Assembly (NCBI GenBank): GCA_020444245.1
Contig: JAHLLI010000001.1
Coordinates: forward strand, 238,418 to 302,417
Length of the DNA: 64,000 bases
Source: Actinomycetales bacterium
Lineage (GTDB): Bacteria > Actinomycetota > Actinomycetes > Actinomycetales > Cellulomonadaceae
Direction: 5' to 3'
Of the stretch, positions 32,545-41,500 are shown one piece after another (position 1 is the first letter of the stretch; each line of letters starts with the position of its first letter). A program made the position numbers and the translations under genes. The notes beneath the pieces were generated by a model. That model saw nothing but the letters and a program-made list of their open reading frames with translations, made no database searches and was not told the origin of the DNA.

Positions 32545-33465
32545 TCAGCTCCAGGCGGCCCAGATCAGCAGCATCGTGACCGCGAAGCCCACGGCGTAGT
32601 TGACCACCAGGAACTGCCGCCACCCCCGGTTCGCACGCTCCGCCCGGTCGTCGGGCACCGACCGGTACGGCCAGGCGAGCGCCAGGTAGGGCAGCACCAG
32701 CGCGGCGGCCAGCGGACCGGGCCACGCGGTCGCCAGGAGCAGGACGCCCGCCACGAGCCACAGCCCGAGCGCGAGCCGCACGGTACGCGCGGCGCCCAGC
32801 ACGGTCGCCACCGACGCGATGCCTCCGGCGCGGTCGGCGACCACGTCCTGCACCGCGCCGAACGCCTGGCTCGCCATGCCCCAGGCGAAGAAGGCCGCCA
32901 GCACCAGCCAGGCCGTACGCCCGATCGGCGCGCCCACCAGCACCAGCCCGTACAGCGCCGGCGAGACGAAGTGCGTCGCCGACGTCATCGAGTCCAGCAC
33001 CGGACGCTCCTTGAACCGCAGGCCCGGCGCGGAGTACGCGACCACGGCGAACAGCGAGAACGCCAGCACGAGGCCGGCCGCCACGGACCCGTGGACCAGC
33101 AACCACGCCACGAACGGCACCGGCACCACCGACGCCGCCCACAGCGTCGCCCGGAGCGCCCCGGCGTCGAGGAGGGCGCCCTCCACCCCGCCCTTGCGGG
33201 GGTTGCGCAGGTCCGACTCGTGATCGAAGACGTCGTTGATGCCGTACATCGCCAGGTTGTAGGGCACCAGGAAGAACAGCGTGCCGACCACGAAGCGCGC
33301 GTCGACGCCGCCGCCGGCCATGAGGTACGCGGCCCCGAACGGGTACGCGGTGTTCACCCAGGACAGCGGCCGCGACGCGGCCACCAGCTGCCGCAGCACG
33401 CCGCCGCCACGGCCGCCGTCGGCCCGGGACCGGCCCGGCTCGCCCGCCGCCACCGCGCCGCTCAC
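32545..33465 (-). CDS. crtEb: Lycopene elongase (UbiA prenyltransferase, CrtEb type)
   Basis: 306 residues from the GTG at 33465, overlapping the crtYf stop (GTGA). UbiA-family membrane enzyme with about eight helices. The Asp-rich motif NDVFDHESDLRNPRKGG is the form found in C50-carotenoid elongases such as CrtEb, and the second Asp motif is QDVVADRAGG. It adds dimethylallyl units to both ends of lycopene, giving C45/C50 flavuxanthin-type products before the cyclase acts. Last gene of the operon, in the crtEb-crtYe-crtYf context that defines decaprenoxanthin- or sarcinaxanthin-type pathways. Confidence 0.92.
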   Translation of the reverse strand: MSGAVAAGEPGRSRADGGRGGGVLRQLVAASRPLSWVNTAYPFGAAYLMAGGGVDARFVVGTLFFLVPYNLAMYGINDVFDHESDLRNPRKGGVEGALLDAGALRATLWAASVVPVPFVAWLLVHGSVAAGLVLAFSLFAVVAYSAPGLRFKERPVLDSMTSATHFVSPALYGLVLVGAPIGRTAWLVLAAFFAWGMASQAFGAVQDVVADRAGGIASVATVLGAARTVRLALGLWLVAGVLLLATAWPGPLAAALVLPYLALAWPYRSVPDDRAERANRGWRQFLVVNYAVGFAVTMLLIWAAWS

Positions 33466-33821
33466 CGCACGCCCCGCTCCGCGGCCCCCGGGACGCCTCG
33501 CCCGGGCGACCGCGCACCGCGCGCGAACCGACGGTCGGTCAGCCGCCACAGCGCCGGGAGCAGGAGCCCGGCAGCCAGCGCGTAGGCGAGGTCCTCCACG
33601 GGCGCCACCGGCATCCGCACGCCCAGGATGCGCGAGGCGTCGTACCCGACGATCCCGACCCCGACGATCACGTTGTCGAACACCACGGTCAGCGCGAGCA
33701 GTACCGCGAGCCCGATGCCGACCTCGCGCCACCCCGGACCGCCGGTCCGCCGCCTGGCCACGAGCAGCACGGCGAGGGCCGCGGCCAGGAACGGCACGGC
33801 GAGCAGCACGTACGTCGTCAC
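33462..33821 (-). CDS. crtYf: C50 carotenoid cyclase subunit CrtYf
   Basis: 119 residues, GTG start at 33821, overlapping crtYe by four bases. Three membrane helices (about 2-20, 32-52, 73-93) and the lycopene-cyclase-domain signature (FDNVIVGVGIVGYD and PVEDLAYAL). CrtYe and CrtYf together form the heterodimeric cyclase that closes the end rings of flavuxanthin. The C-terminal about 25 residues are Arg/Gly-rich and probably cytoplasmic. Confidence 0.88.
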   Translation of the reverse strand: MTTYVLLAVPFLAAALAVLLVARRRTGGPGWREVGIGLAVLLALTVVFDNVIVGVGIVGYDASRILGVRMPVAPVEDLAYALAAGLLLPALWRLTDRRFARGARSPGRGVPGAAERGVR

Positions 33822-34168
33822 CGCACCTCCTCGGCCTGCGCGGCGGCGTGGGCGGACCGGCGCGCCATCAGGCGTCCCGCGGCGATCGGCAGCACCAGGG
33901 CGAGGTGGCACAGCAGCAGGAGGAAGCCGATCTCCTCGACCGGGATCTCAGGCGCCACCTGCAGCCCCGACTGGTACGGCCCGTCGCCGACGAAGAAGAC
34001 CCCCAGCCCGACCCCCGCGGCGTCCCAGGCGAGGAAGAACGCGACGCCCACCGCGAGCACCAGCAGCGCGCGCCGCGGCGCCGCGAACACCGCGAGCCGG
34101 TACCGCCGGTCCAGCACCAGCATGCCGGCCAGCGAGACGGCCAGCGCCGCGCCGTACGCCAGCCTCAT
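33818..34168 (-). CDS. crtYe: C50 carotenoid cyclase subunit CrtYe
   Basis: 116 residues, ATG at 34168 sharing a base with the crtI stop. Three membrane helices; FFLAWDAAGVGLGVFFVG and IPVEEIGFLLLLCH are the lycopene-cyclase-domain motifs, with the PVEE segment matching PVED of CrtYf. Works as a heterodimer with CrtYf in the membrane. Ring type (beta, gamma or epsilon) cannot be told from the sequence. Confidence 0.88.
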   Translation of the reverse strand: MRLAYGAALAVSLAGMLVLDRRYRLAVFAAPRRALLVLAVGVAFFLAWDAAGVGLGVFFVGDGPYQSGLQVAPEIPVEEIGFLLLLCHLALVLPIAAGRLMARRSAHAAAQAEEVR

Positions 34169-35865
34169 CAGGGCTCCCGTGGCTCGGCCGACGCCGGTGC
34201 CAGCCAGGGCCTGGCGGCCGCCTGCGGGCCGGGGGCGGGCTCGGGCAGCGGGCCGGTCGAGGTGTCGCCGTGGAGCCGCTTGACCACCAGCTCCGCGCTG
34301 ATCAGGCACATCGGCACCCCGATGCCCGGGGTCACCGAGCCGCCGGCGTACAGCAGCCCGGCCACCCGGCGCGAGACGTTGCCGGCCCGGAACAGCGCCG
34401 ACTGGCGCAAGGTGTGCGCGGGCCCCAGCGCGGTGCCGCGCCAGGCGCGCAGGTCCCGCGCCCAGTCCGCCGGGCCGACGGTGCGGCGCACGACCACCCG
34501 CTCGGCCAGGTCCTCGATCCCGGCCCACGAGCCCACCTGGGCGATCGCGGCGTCCGCGACACCCTCGACCCATGCGTCACCGGCACCGTCGACACCACCG
34601 CCGCCCAGCCGTACGTCGGCGGGCACCGGGACCAGGATCACGAGGTTCTCGTGGCCGGACGGCGCCACACCCGGGTCGGTCGCCGAGGTGCGTGAGACGT
34701 ACACCGACGTCGGGTCCGGCATGCTCGGCAGCTCGCCGCGCAGCCCACCGTCGCCCGAGCCGCGGTCGAAGATCAGGTCGAAGGTGCGGTCCCAGTCGTG
34801 CGCGAGGAACAGCGAGTGGTGCGCGAGCTGCGGCAGCTCGCCGCGCACACCGAGGTAGACCATCACGGCGCTCGGACCGGGTACCTGCCGCCGCCACCAG
34901 CGGGGTGAGTACGAGCGCAACCCCGCGGGCAGGAGGCGTTGCTCGGCCTCCTCGAGGTCGGTCGCGGCGACCACCAGGTCGGCGTCCAGGTGCTCGGGCC
35001 CGTCCGGGCCGGTGAACGCGACCCCCGTCACCCGGGCACGGCGACCGCGCCAGAGCCGCGCGAGCTCGTCGCGCCCGGGTTCGACCCGGGGCAGCCGACC
35101 GATCGCCGTGGTCGTGACCGACGTGGCGCGGCACCCCGTCCGCACCTGCACCCCGGCCCGCTCGGCGACCCGGTGGATCGCGGTCACGACCTCGCCGAAC
35201 CCGCCCTGCGGGTACCGCACGCCGTCGACCAGGTCGAGGTGGCTCATCAGGTGGAACATGCTCGGGGCCACCCGCGGCGACGCCCCGAGGAACACCGCCG
35301 GGTAACCGAGCACCTGACGCAGCCGGGTGTCACGGACCGTGGCGTGGATGCGAGCCTCGAGCGACCGGGTCAGCAGGCCCGCCAGGCGCGGCGCACGGCT
35401 CAGGACCTCGCGGTTCGCGAGCGGGACCAGCGACGCGAACGTGGTGTACAGGAAGTGCCGCAGCGCCAACGCGTACGCCTCGGACGCCGAGTCCAGGTAG
35501 TCCGCCAGCGCGCGTCCCGCCCCGGGCTCGACCGACTCGAACAGGGCGGTCGCCTCGGCGACGCCGGTCCGCACGTCCAGCGGGTCGAACCGCTCGAAGA
35601 ACGTCCGGTACGCCGGGTCGAGCCGCACCAGGTCCAGCTCCGCGGCCGTCGACGTACCCATCAGGGCGAAGAAGTGGTCGAACACCTCGGGCATCAGGTA
35701 CCACGACGGCCCGATGTCGAACCGGAACCCGTCGCTCTGCCACACCGAGGCCCGGCCGCCGACCTCCTCGCGGGCCTCGAGCACCGTCACCTCGTGACCC
35801 TCGCGGGCCAGCAGCGCGGCGGAGGCCAGCCCGGCGACCCCTGCCCCGATCACCACCGCCCTCAT
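34168..35865 (-). CDS. crtI: Phytoene desaturase
   Basis: 565 residues from the ATG at 35865; the 884-residue ORF in the track joins crtI to crtB shadow. N-terminal FAD motif VIGAGVAGLASAALLAREGHEVTVLEA, then EEVGGRA and a C-terminal FAD-contact block AGGSVTPGIGVPMCLISAEL. Converts phytoene to lycopene in four steps on the inner membrane face. The last about 40 residues are Pro/Ala-rich and not conserved. Overlaps crtB (ATGA) and crtYe. Confidence 0.95.
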   Translation of the reverse strand: MRAVVIGAGVAGLASAALLAREGHEVTVLEAREEVGGRASVWQSDGFRFDIGPSWYLMPEVFDHFFALMGTSTAAELDLVRLDPAYRTFFERFDPLDVRTGVAEATALFESVEPGAGRALADYLDSASEAYALALRHFLYTTFASLVPLANREVLSRAPRLAGLLTRSLEARIHATVRDTRLRQVLGYPAVFLGASPRVAPSMFHLMSHLDLVDGVRYPQGGFGEVVTAIHRVAERAGVQVRTGCRATSVTTTAIGRLPRVEPGRDELARLWRGRRARVTGVAFTGPDGPEHLDADLVVAATDLEEAEQRLLPAGLRSYSPRWWRRQVPGPSAVMVYLGVRGELPQLAHHSLFLAHDWDRTFDLIFDRGSGDGGLRGELPSMPDPTSVYVSRTSATDPGVAPSGHENLVILVPVPADVRLGGGGVDGAGDAWVEGVADAAIAQVGSWAGIEDLAERVVVRRTVGPADWARDLRAWRGTALGPAHTLRQSALFRAGNVSRRVAGLLYAGGSVTPGIGVPMCLISAELVVKRLHGDTSTGPLPEPAPGPQAAARPWLAPASAEPREP

Positions 35866-36767
35866 CGCCCACCCCCCGAGACCCGCAGCACGGCGGTGGC
35901 GGCGATCCGCGCCTTGACCGGGCCGGGCACCCGGACCCGGGTCGTGGCCAGCTCGGCCGCCGGGGTCGCCCGGATCCGCGCGGTCAGCTCGCCGAACAGC
36001 CCGTAGGCCACCGCGACCGCGCGGCGCGGGCCCGGGGGCAGCTCGCGCAGCGCGGTGCGCGCCACCGCCAGGTCGGCCTCGATGTCCGCGACCACGGCGT
36101 CCTTCTGCGACTCCCCGACGTGCGCGGGGTCGATGCCCAGGTAGTTGCGCCCGAGCACGCCGTCGTCGTCGGCCAGGTCGCGCAGGAAGTTGACCTTCTG
36201 GAACGCGGCGCCCAGGGCCCGGGCACCCGGCGCGAGCTCCGCATAGCGGCGCAGGCGCTCGGCGGGCGGCAGGTCGTGCAGGAAGACCCGCAGGCACATC
36301 AGCCCGACCACCTCGGCCGAGCCGTAGACGTAGGTGGCCAGGCTCGCCGCGTCGTGCACGGGGGTGTCCAGGTCCGCACGCATCGAGGCGAAGAACGGAC
36401 GCGTCAGGTCGGTGGAGATGCCGACCTGACGGGCGGTCCGGGCGAAGGCGTGCACGAGGACGTCGGTCGAGTAGCCACCGGTCATCGCCGCCTCGGTGCG
36501 GGCCTCCAGGTCGTCCAGCAGCGCCCGGGTCCGGTCGGCGTCGGAGCCGGCCTCCGCGGACGCGCCGTCGACCACCTCGTCGGCGAGCCGGACCAGCGCG
36601 TAGACGTTGCACACGTGGGCCCGCTGGACGGGCGGCAGCAGCCGCGTCGCGAGCCGGAAGCTGGTGGAGTACCGGCGCACGACGACGCCCGCGGCGCGCT
36701 GTGCGGTGTCGTCGTACAGGGCCAGGCGCGCGGCCGCCTCGCCGCCCACCGCTACCCCGCCCGCCAC
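35862..36767 (-). CDS. crtB: Phytoene synthase
   Basis: 301 residues from the GTG at 36767, chosen because AGGAGG lies eight bases upstream; this overlaps the idsA stop by 16 nt. Squalene/phytoene synthase fold with both Asp-rich motifs, DEVVD (near residue 60) and DLADD in FLRDLADDDG, which bind Mg-pyrophosphate, and the ARRYSTSF-like start (VVRRYSTSFRLA). Joins two geranylgeranyl-PP molecules head to head into phytoene. A second GTG at 36749 would cut only six residues. Confidence 0.94.
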   Translation of the reverse strand: MAGGVAVGGEAAARLALYDDTAQRAAGVVVRRYSTSFRLATRLLPPVQRAHVCNVYALVRLADEVVDGASAEAGSDADRTRALLDDLEARTEAAMTGGYSTDVLVHAFARTARQVGISTDLTRPFFASMRADLDTPVHDAASLATYVYGSAEVVGLMCLRVFLHDLPPAERLRRYAELAPGARALGAAFQKVNFLRDLADDDGVLGRNYLGIDPAHVGESQKDAVVADIEADLAVARTALRELPPGPRRAVAVAYGLFGELTARIRATPAAELATTRVRVPGPVKARIAATAVLRVSGGGR

Positions 36768-37891
36768 CGGGTCGCCTCCTGCGCCGCGGCCCTCGGTCCC
36801 GCGTCCTGGCGCCTGGCAGCATCGATGTGACCCACCACCGAGCAGAGCGACTCGGCGATCTGCAGGCCCACCCCGGCCACCACCTCGGCGAGCGCGGGCG
36901 GGAGCGTCGCGGACCGCTCGCGGACCCGGTCCAGGTCCCGCTCGACGGCGTGCTGCACCAGCACCGGCGCGGAGCACCGGGCCAGCGCGCGCCGCACCCG
37001 CGCGGCGCTGAGGTCGTCCAGGTCGCCGCGGCCGAGCCGGTCGGCGACCTCGTCCCAGGCGGGCGTGCTGCTGGCGTGCAGCATCAGCGGGGTGCGCTTG
37101 CCCTCGCGCAGGTCCGACAGGTTCGACTTGCCGATCTCCGACTCGGGAGCGAAGACCCCGAGCAGGTCGTCGACCAGCTGGAACGCCCGGCCGAGCAGCC
37201 GACCCTGCGCGTCCAGCTCGGCTACCAGGTCCGGGTCCGCGCCGGCCAGCAGCGCCCCGGCCCGCAGCGGCGCGCGGAAGGAGTACATCGCGGTCTTCGA
37301 CTCGGCGATCCGCACCGCGTGGTCCAGGCTCGGCGTGATGAGCCCGAGCCCGGCTGCGGTGTCCTCCAGCTCGCCGCCGGCCGAGACGTGCAGGGTCTCG
37401 TCGAGCAGGTCGACCAGGGCCCGGCGGACCGGTGTCGGGGCATCGACCGAGCCGACCAGCCGGTGCGCCTGGGCCAGCGCGAGGTCGCCGGCGAGCACCG
37501 CGGCGGCGAGCGACCAGCGCTCCGCCGCGGCGGCGTCCCGGCCGGCGGCGAGCGCATCCCTGCGGGCGGTCTCGGCAAGGTTCGGCTCGCCCCGCCGCAC
37601 GGTGTCGCCGTCGATGAGGTCGTCGTGCACCAGGAACGCGGTGTGCAGCAGCTCGAACGCCGCGGCCACCGCGACCGCGGCCTGCGGCCTGGGCGCCCCG
37701 AGCGCGGCGTGCGCACCGAGCACCAGCCCCGACCGGAACCGCTTGCCGCCTCGGACGGAGCGGTGGATCTCACGCCACACCAGCACGTAGCCCGGGCCGT
37801 GCGCGGCGGCCCGGCGCTCGGCGTCCCCGAGCACCGCGTCCAGGAGGTCGTCCACCTCGCGGTGGCCGGCGCGCGCGATGGCGCGGCTCAC
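36752..37891 (-). CDS. idsA: Geranylgeranyl diphosphate synthase
   Basis: 379 residues from the GTG at 37891 (overlaps the idi stop, GTGA). Trans-prenyltransferase fold; first Asp motif VHDDLIDGD (DDxxD), GKRFRSGL for isoprenoid-PP binding and second motif FQLVDDLLGVF, where the last Asp is Gly as in several actinobacterial IdsA/CrtE enzymes. Makes the C20 precursor for CrtB. Chain length (C20) is inferred from operon context; the sequence itself does not exclude a longer product. Confidence 0.92.
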   Translation of the reverse strand: MSRAIARAGHREVDDLLDAVLGDAERRAAAHGPGYVLVWREIHRSVRGGKRFRSGLVLGAHAALGAPRPQAAVAVAAAFELLHTAFLVHDDLIDGDTVRRGEPNLAETARRDALAAGRDAAAAERWSLAAAVLAGDLALAQAHRLVGSVDAPTPVRRALVDLLDETLHVSAGGELEDTAAGLGLITPSLDHAVRIAESKTAMYSFRAPLRAGALLAGADPDLVAELDAQGRLLGRAFQLVDDLLGVFAPESEIGKSNLSDLREGKRTPLMLHASSTPAWDEVADRLGRGDLDDLSAARVRRALARCSAPVLVQHAVERDLDRVRERSATLPPALAEVVAGVGLQIAESLCSVVGHIDAARRQDAGPRAAAQEATRWRAG

Positions 37892-38421
37892 GGCGCACCC
37901 CACGCGGCGGCCAGCCCCGGCCCGGACTCCACCAGCCACGGGCTCAGCGCCCACGGCGCCGACTCGACGGTGCTCAGCAGGTCGGCCATCTGCACCCAGG
38001 TGTGGTCCATCACCTCGTCGCGGTTCGGCCGGACGACGCTGCCCGACGCGAGGCGGGCCACCACCACCGGGCAGATCTCGTTCTCCACCAGCCCGGACGC
38101 GTCCGTGGCGCGGTACCGGAAGTCGGGGAGCACGGGCGTGACCTCGCCGAGCTCGAGACCGAGCTCGAACGCGCCCCGGCGGCGCACCGCGTCGACCACC
38201 GGCTCGCCGGGTCCCGGGTGGCCGCAGAAGCTGTTGGTCCACACCCCGGGCCAGGTCTGCTTGGTCAGCGCGCGGCGGGTGACCAGCACGCGTCCGTCGG
38301 CGTCGACCACGTGGCAGGAGAACGCGAGGTGCAGCGGCGTCGCCGCCGTGTGCACGGTCGCCTTGTCCGCGGTGCCCGTGGGCGTGCCCGACTCGTCCAC
38401 GAGGACGACCAGCTCAGCCAT
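37888..38421 (-). CDS. idi: Isopentenyl-diphosphate delta-isomerase (type I)
   Basis: 177 residues, ATG at 38421 with GGGAGC upstream. Nudix-fold isomerase: catalytic Cys in NSFCGHPGPGE, catalytic Glu in ENEICPVV and metal ligands HLAFSCHV. Interconverts IPP and DMAPP and so supplies the starter for IdsA and the DMAPP used by CrtEb, which fits its place as first gene of the C50-carotenoid operon. All seven genes overlap by 1 to 16 nt and should form one transcript from the promoter just upstream. Confidence 0.95.
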   Translation of the reverse strand: MAELVVLVDESGTPTGTADKATVHTAATPLHLAFSCHVVDADGRVLVTRRALTKQTWPGVWTNSFCGHPGPGEPVVDAVRRRGAFELGLELGEVTPVLPDFRYRATDASGLVENEICPVVVARLASGSVVRPNRDEVMDHTWVQMADLLSTVESAPWALSPWLVESGPGLAAAWGAP

Positions 38422-38445
38422 GCACGCTCCCGGCGCTCGGAGATA

Positions 38446-38459
38446 CTCAGCATGCTGAG
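38446..38459. promoter_or_regulatory. Palindrome in front of the carotenoid operon
   Basis: CTCAGCATGCTGAG is a perfect 14-bp palindrome 24 nt before idi, with AT-rich flanks (ATAC and GATAA). The position fits an operator over the operon promoter. In Corynebacterium the crt operon is repressed by a MarR-type protein (CrtR); no such gene is in this window, so the binding protein is unknown. Confidence 0.6.
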
Positions 38460-38575
38460 GATAAGTGAGGTCGACGGGTCTGTCGCGGCGAGCGCGAGAC
38501 TCGGCCGGGGCCGGGGCGCTCCGGGGCCGGGCGAGGCGCGGATCCGAGCCGCCCGGGGCGCGCGAGCGCGGGGAC

Positions 38576-41500
38576 TCAGTGCGAGGTCGTGGTGACGGTG
38601 ACCGCACCGATGAGGTACTGGTCACCGGCCGTGGAGGCGGTCAGGTGCTGCACGCCGTCGTCGAGCTCGGCCCACTCGAACGGCTTCGCGTCCACGCCGA
38701 GCGAGTTCGCCCACCCCGAGCCCATCGCCGTCGAGGTGAATGCGTCGTCGACCGAGCCCGGGGTGCCGTTCCATCGCACCGGCCTGAGCGCGGTCTCGTT
38801 GAGCGTGAGGCGGTCACCGCCTCCGGCGCCGCGGTCCCCGTCCCAGGCCACCACGCCGACGCGAGCCTGCCCGCCGTCGGACGCGAAGTCGAAGGTGGTC
38901 GAGGAGTCCGTGGCGACCCACGCACCGCCGTCGTACACGGCGACGTCCTGGTGCGTCCCGGGGGCCTCGTACACCACGACGAGCGCCCAGCCGCCGTAGT
39001 ACGTCGGGGTCTTGTCGTTGCGGCTCGCCGCGGTGGCGACGCCACTGACCTGGACCTCACCCTGCTTGGTGATCAGGTCCGTGACGTCCGCGAAGGACTC
39101 GTAGTAGGTGCGTGACGCGTTGTCGGTCGCCTGCGTCAGCACCTGGCCGGTCACGTCGATCGATCCCTGGGTGCCCGGAGCGACGAGCTGCACGGTGTCC
39201 AGCGGACCGGTCCAGTCGTCGCTCGCGTAGCGGTTCGCCGACCAGTACAGACCCGCGAAGACGATCTCGCGGTCGCTCGGCACCTTGAGCGTGGCGCCGG
39301 TCTGCTTGGCGTCGACCATCGCGAAGTTGTTGTTCTGTGCCGAGCCGTCCAGCTCGTTGCGGGCGGGACCGCAGGTCGACGACGCGCTGGTGTCGCAGGT
39401 GAGCACCGGCGCGCCGATCTCGGTGACCGCGTACCCGTCGGTCCACTCGCCGCGCGGTGCGAGGCCCGCCGAGGCCACGTCGAGCTTCGCCTCGGAGCTG
39501 ATCGAGACGCCGGGCCGGTTGCCCGCCGAGACGTCGACGACCGCGTGGCCGGCGACCGCGGCGTTGACGTGCGCAGGCAGGACGAGAGCGGACGTGGCTC
39601 CGGGTGCGAGCCGATCGAGCGTGCACGTGGCCGTCGCGGAGCCGGTCATGGCGCAGGTCCAGGCGCCCGTGTCGGCGGACGCCAGGTCCACCAGGCCCAC
39701 CGCGCCGGGCAGCGTCAGGGTCGCCGTGACGTCGGCGGCGATGCCGCGGCCGTCGTTCTTCACGGCGAACGACAGCGTCCCGTCGCGGCCCTTGATGAAG
39801 TGGGCGGTCAGCGGGTCGGCGAACGACAGCTCGGGCAGCATCACGTCGAGCGTCGAGCGCGCCGTCGCGGGGGCTCCGTCGACGTCGAACGTCAGCGTGC
39901 CGTTGGCGTCCGCGGACGCACGCAGCGCCACCTCGAGGCGGGTCGTCGCCCCGGGCGCGAGGGAGCCGAGGCTGCAGTCCGCGCCATCGGCGGCCGCGTC
40001 GCAGCTCCAGCCCGAGGCGACCGTCAGGTCCGTCGCGTCCACCCCGTCCGGGAGGCCGACGTGCGCGCCGATCCCGTGCAGGGTGGTGCCGCCGACGTTC
40101 TCCATCGAGGCGCCCACCACGCGGTCGAGGCCGGCGTCGACGCTGGTCGGGGAGGTGAGGTCGATCGCCACCTGGCCGGGCGCCGACCGCACCGACACCG
40201 GCGCCGTCGCGCTGCTGGTGGCGGAGGCCACCTTCAGGTCGGTGGTGAGGTCGACGTCGGTCACCGGGAGCACGGCGTCCGCGAGGGCGGGGACGGTGAC
40301 CCGGAGCCCGAGGTCGTAGGGCATCCCCGGGAGGATCGCCGGGGCCGTGCAGGTCAACGCGTCGCCGTCGGGCGTGCAGGTCCAGTAGGTGCCCGGACTC
40401 GCGGCCTGGGAGAGCTCGACGCCGGCGGGCAGGTCGGCGGGCCGCTCGACCCGGACCGTGACGTCCTTGGCGGTGGTGCGCCCGTAGTTCTGCACCGGCA
40501 CGGTGAGCTCGGCGCTCGCGTCCGACTCGATCGCCCCGGTCACCGAGCGGTGGTCCGCGTTCGCGACCACGACGCGCGCGGGCGCCGACGCGAGTCGCGC
40601 GGAGACCGTCGCGATGGCGCGGCGGCCGCCCTCGACCCACGTGCTGACCTTGATCGACAGGTCGCGGCTGGCGTCGACGAGCGTGTCGTCGTCGACCTGC
40701 ACCAGGGTGTGCAGCGTCGCCGTCGAGTGCGCGGCGAGCCGGGGCAGCGTGCACACCGCGGTGGTCGCGCTCGCCCTCGTGCAGGTCCACGCGGTGGTCG
40801 CGGTCGGCAACGACGCGCCGATACCGGCCGACGGCAGACCGGGTGTCGCGGTCACGTTCCAGGCCGTGCCGGCGTCGAAGGTGAACTCGGTCCTCACGGC
40901 GTCGGCGGTGGTGCCCGTGTCATTGCGCACGACGACGTCAACCGGGCTGGGCTCGCCGGCCGCGAGCGCGAGGCTGCCGATCGGGTCGAGGCTCAGGGCC
41001 GGTGGTACGGGCGCGGCGGGGGGGCTGGGCTCGGAGGTGGGCTCGCTCGTGGCCCCCGGTGACGGCTGGGTGCCCGCGCCGGTACCGGTGCCGGTGCCGG
41101 TGTCGGTCCCGGTGTCCGTGCCGGTGTCCGTGCCGGTGTCCGTGCCGGTGTCGGTCCCGGGGTCCGTGCCGGTCCCGGTGTCCGTGCCGGTGTCGGTGTC
41201 GGTGCCGGTCCCCGGAGCCTCGGTCGGGCCTCCGTCGACGGCGGCACCCTGGGTCTCGCCGGCCGTCGCGGGCGGCTCGCCGGAGCCGCCGAACACACCG
41301 AGCGCCCCTGCCACACCGACCGAGATCCCGACCACGACGATCGCGGCGAAGGTGGCCAGCAGCGCGGGCCCCCCGGCGAGCGCGGCGAAGAACCCGGCGA
41401 TCCCGCCCGTGGTCGCGGCACCGGCGCCCGCGGTGGCGGCACCGGCGGCCGTCGCGGCGACACCCTGGGTGGCACCGGCAGTGCTCGAGGCGGCGGCCGC

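Noticed and set aside
32253-32579. Possible small gene (108 codons) in the gene-less stretch, and overlapping minus ORFs
   Set aside because: No ribosome site, no domain, runs past the crtEb stop and has shadow-like composition; kept only as an unexplained region.
41079-41212. Short-period repeat considered as CRISPR or satellite
   Set aside because: Units are 6-12 bp, in frame and encode a Thr/Asp/Gly tether; there are no spacers.
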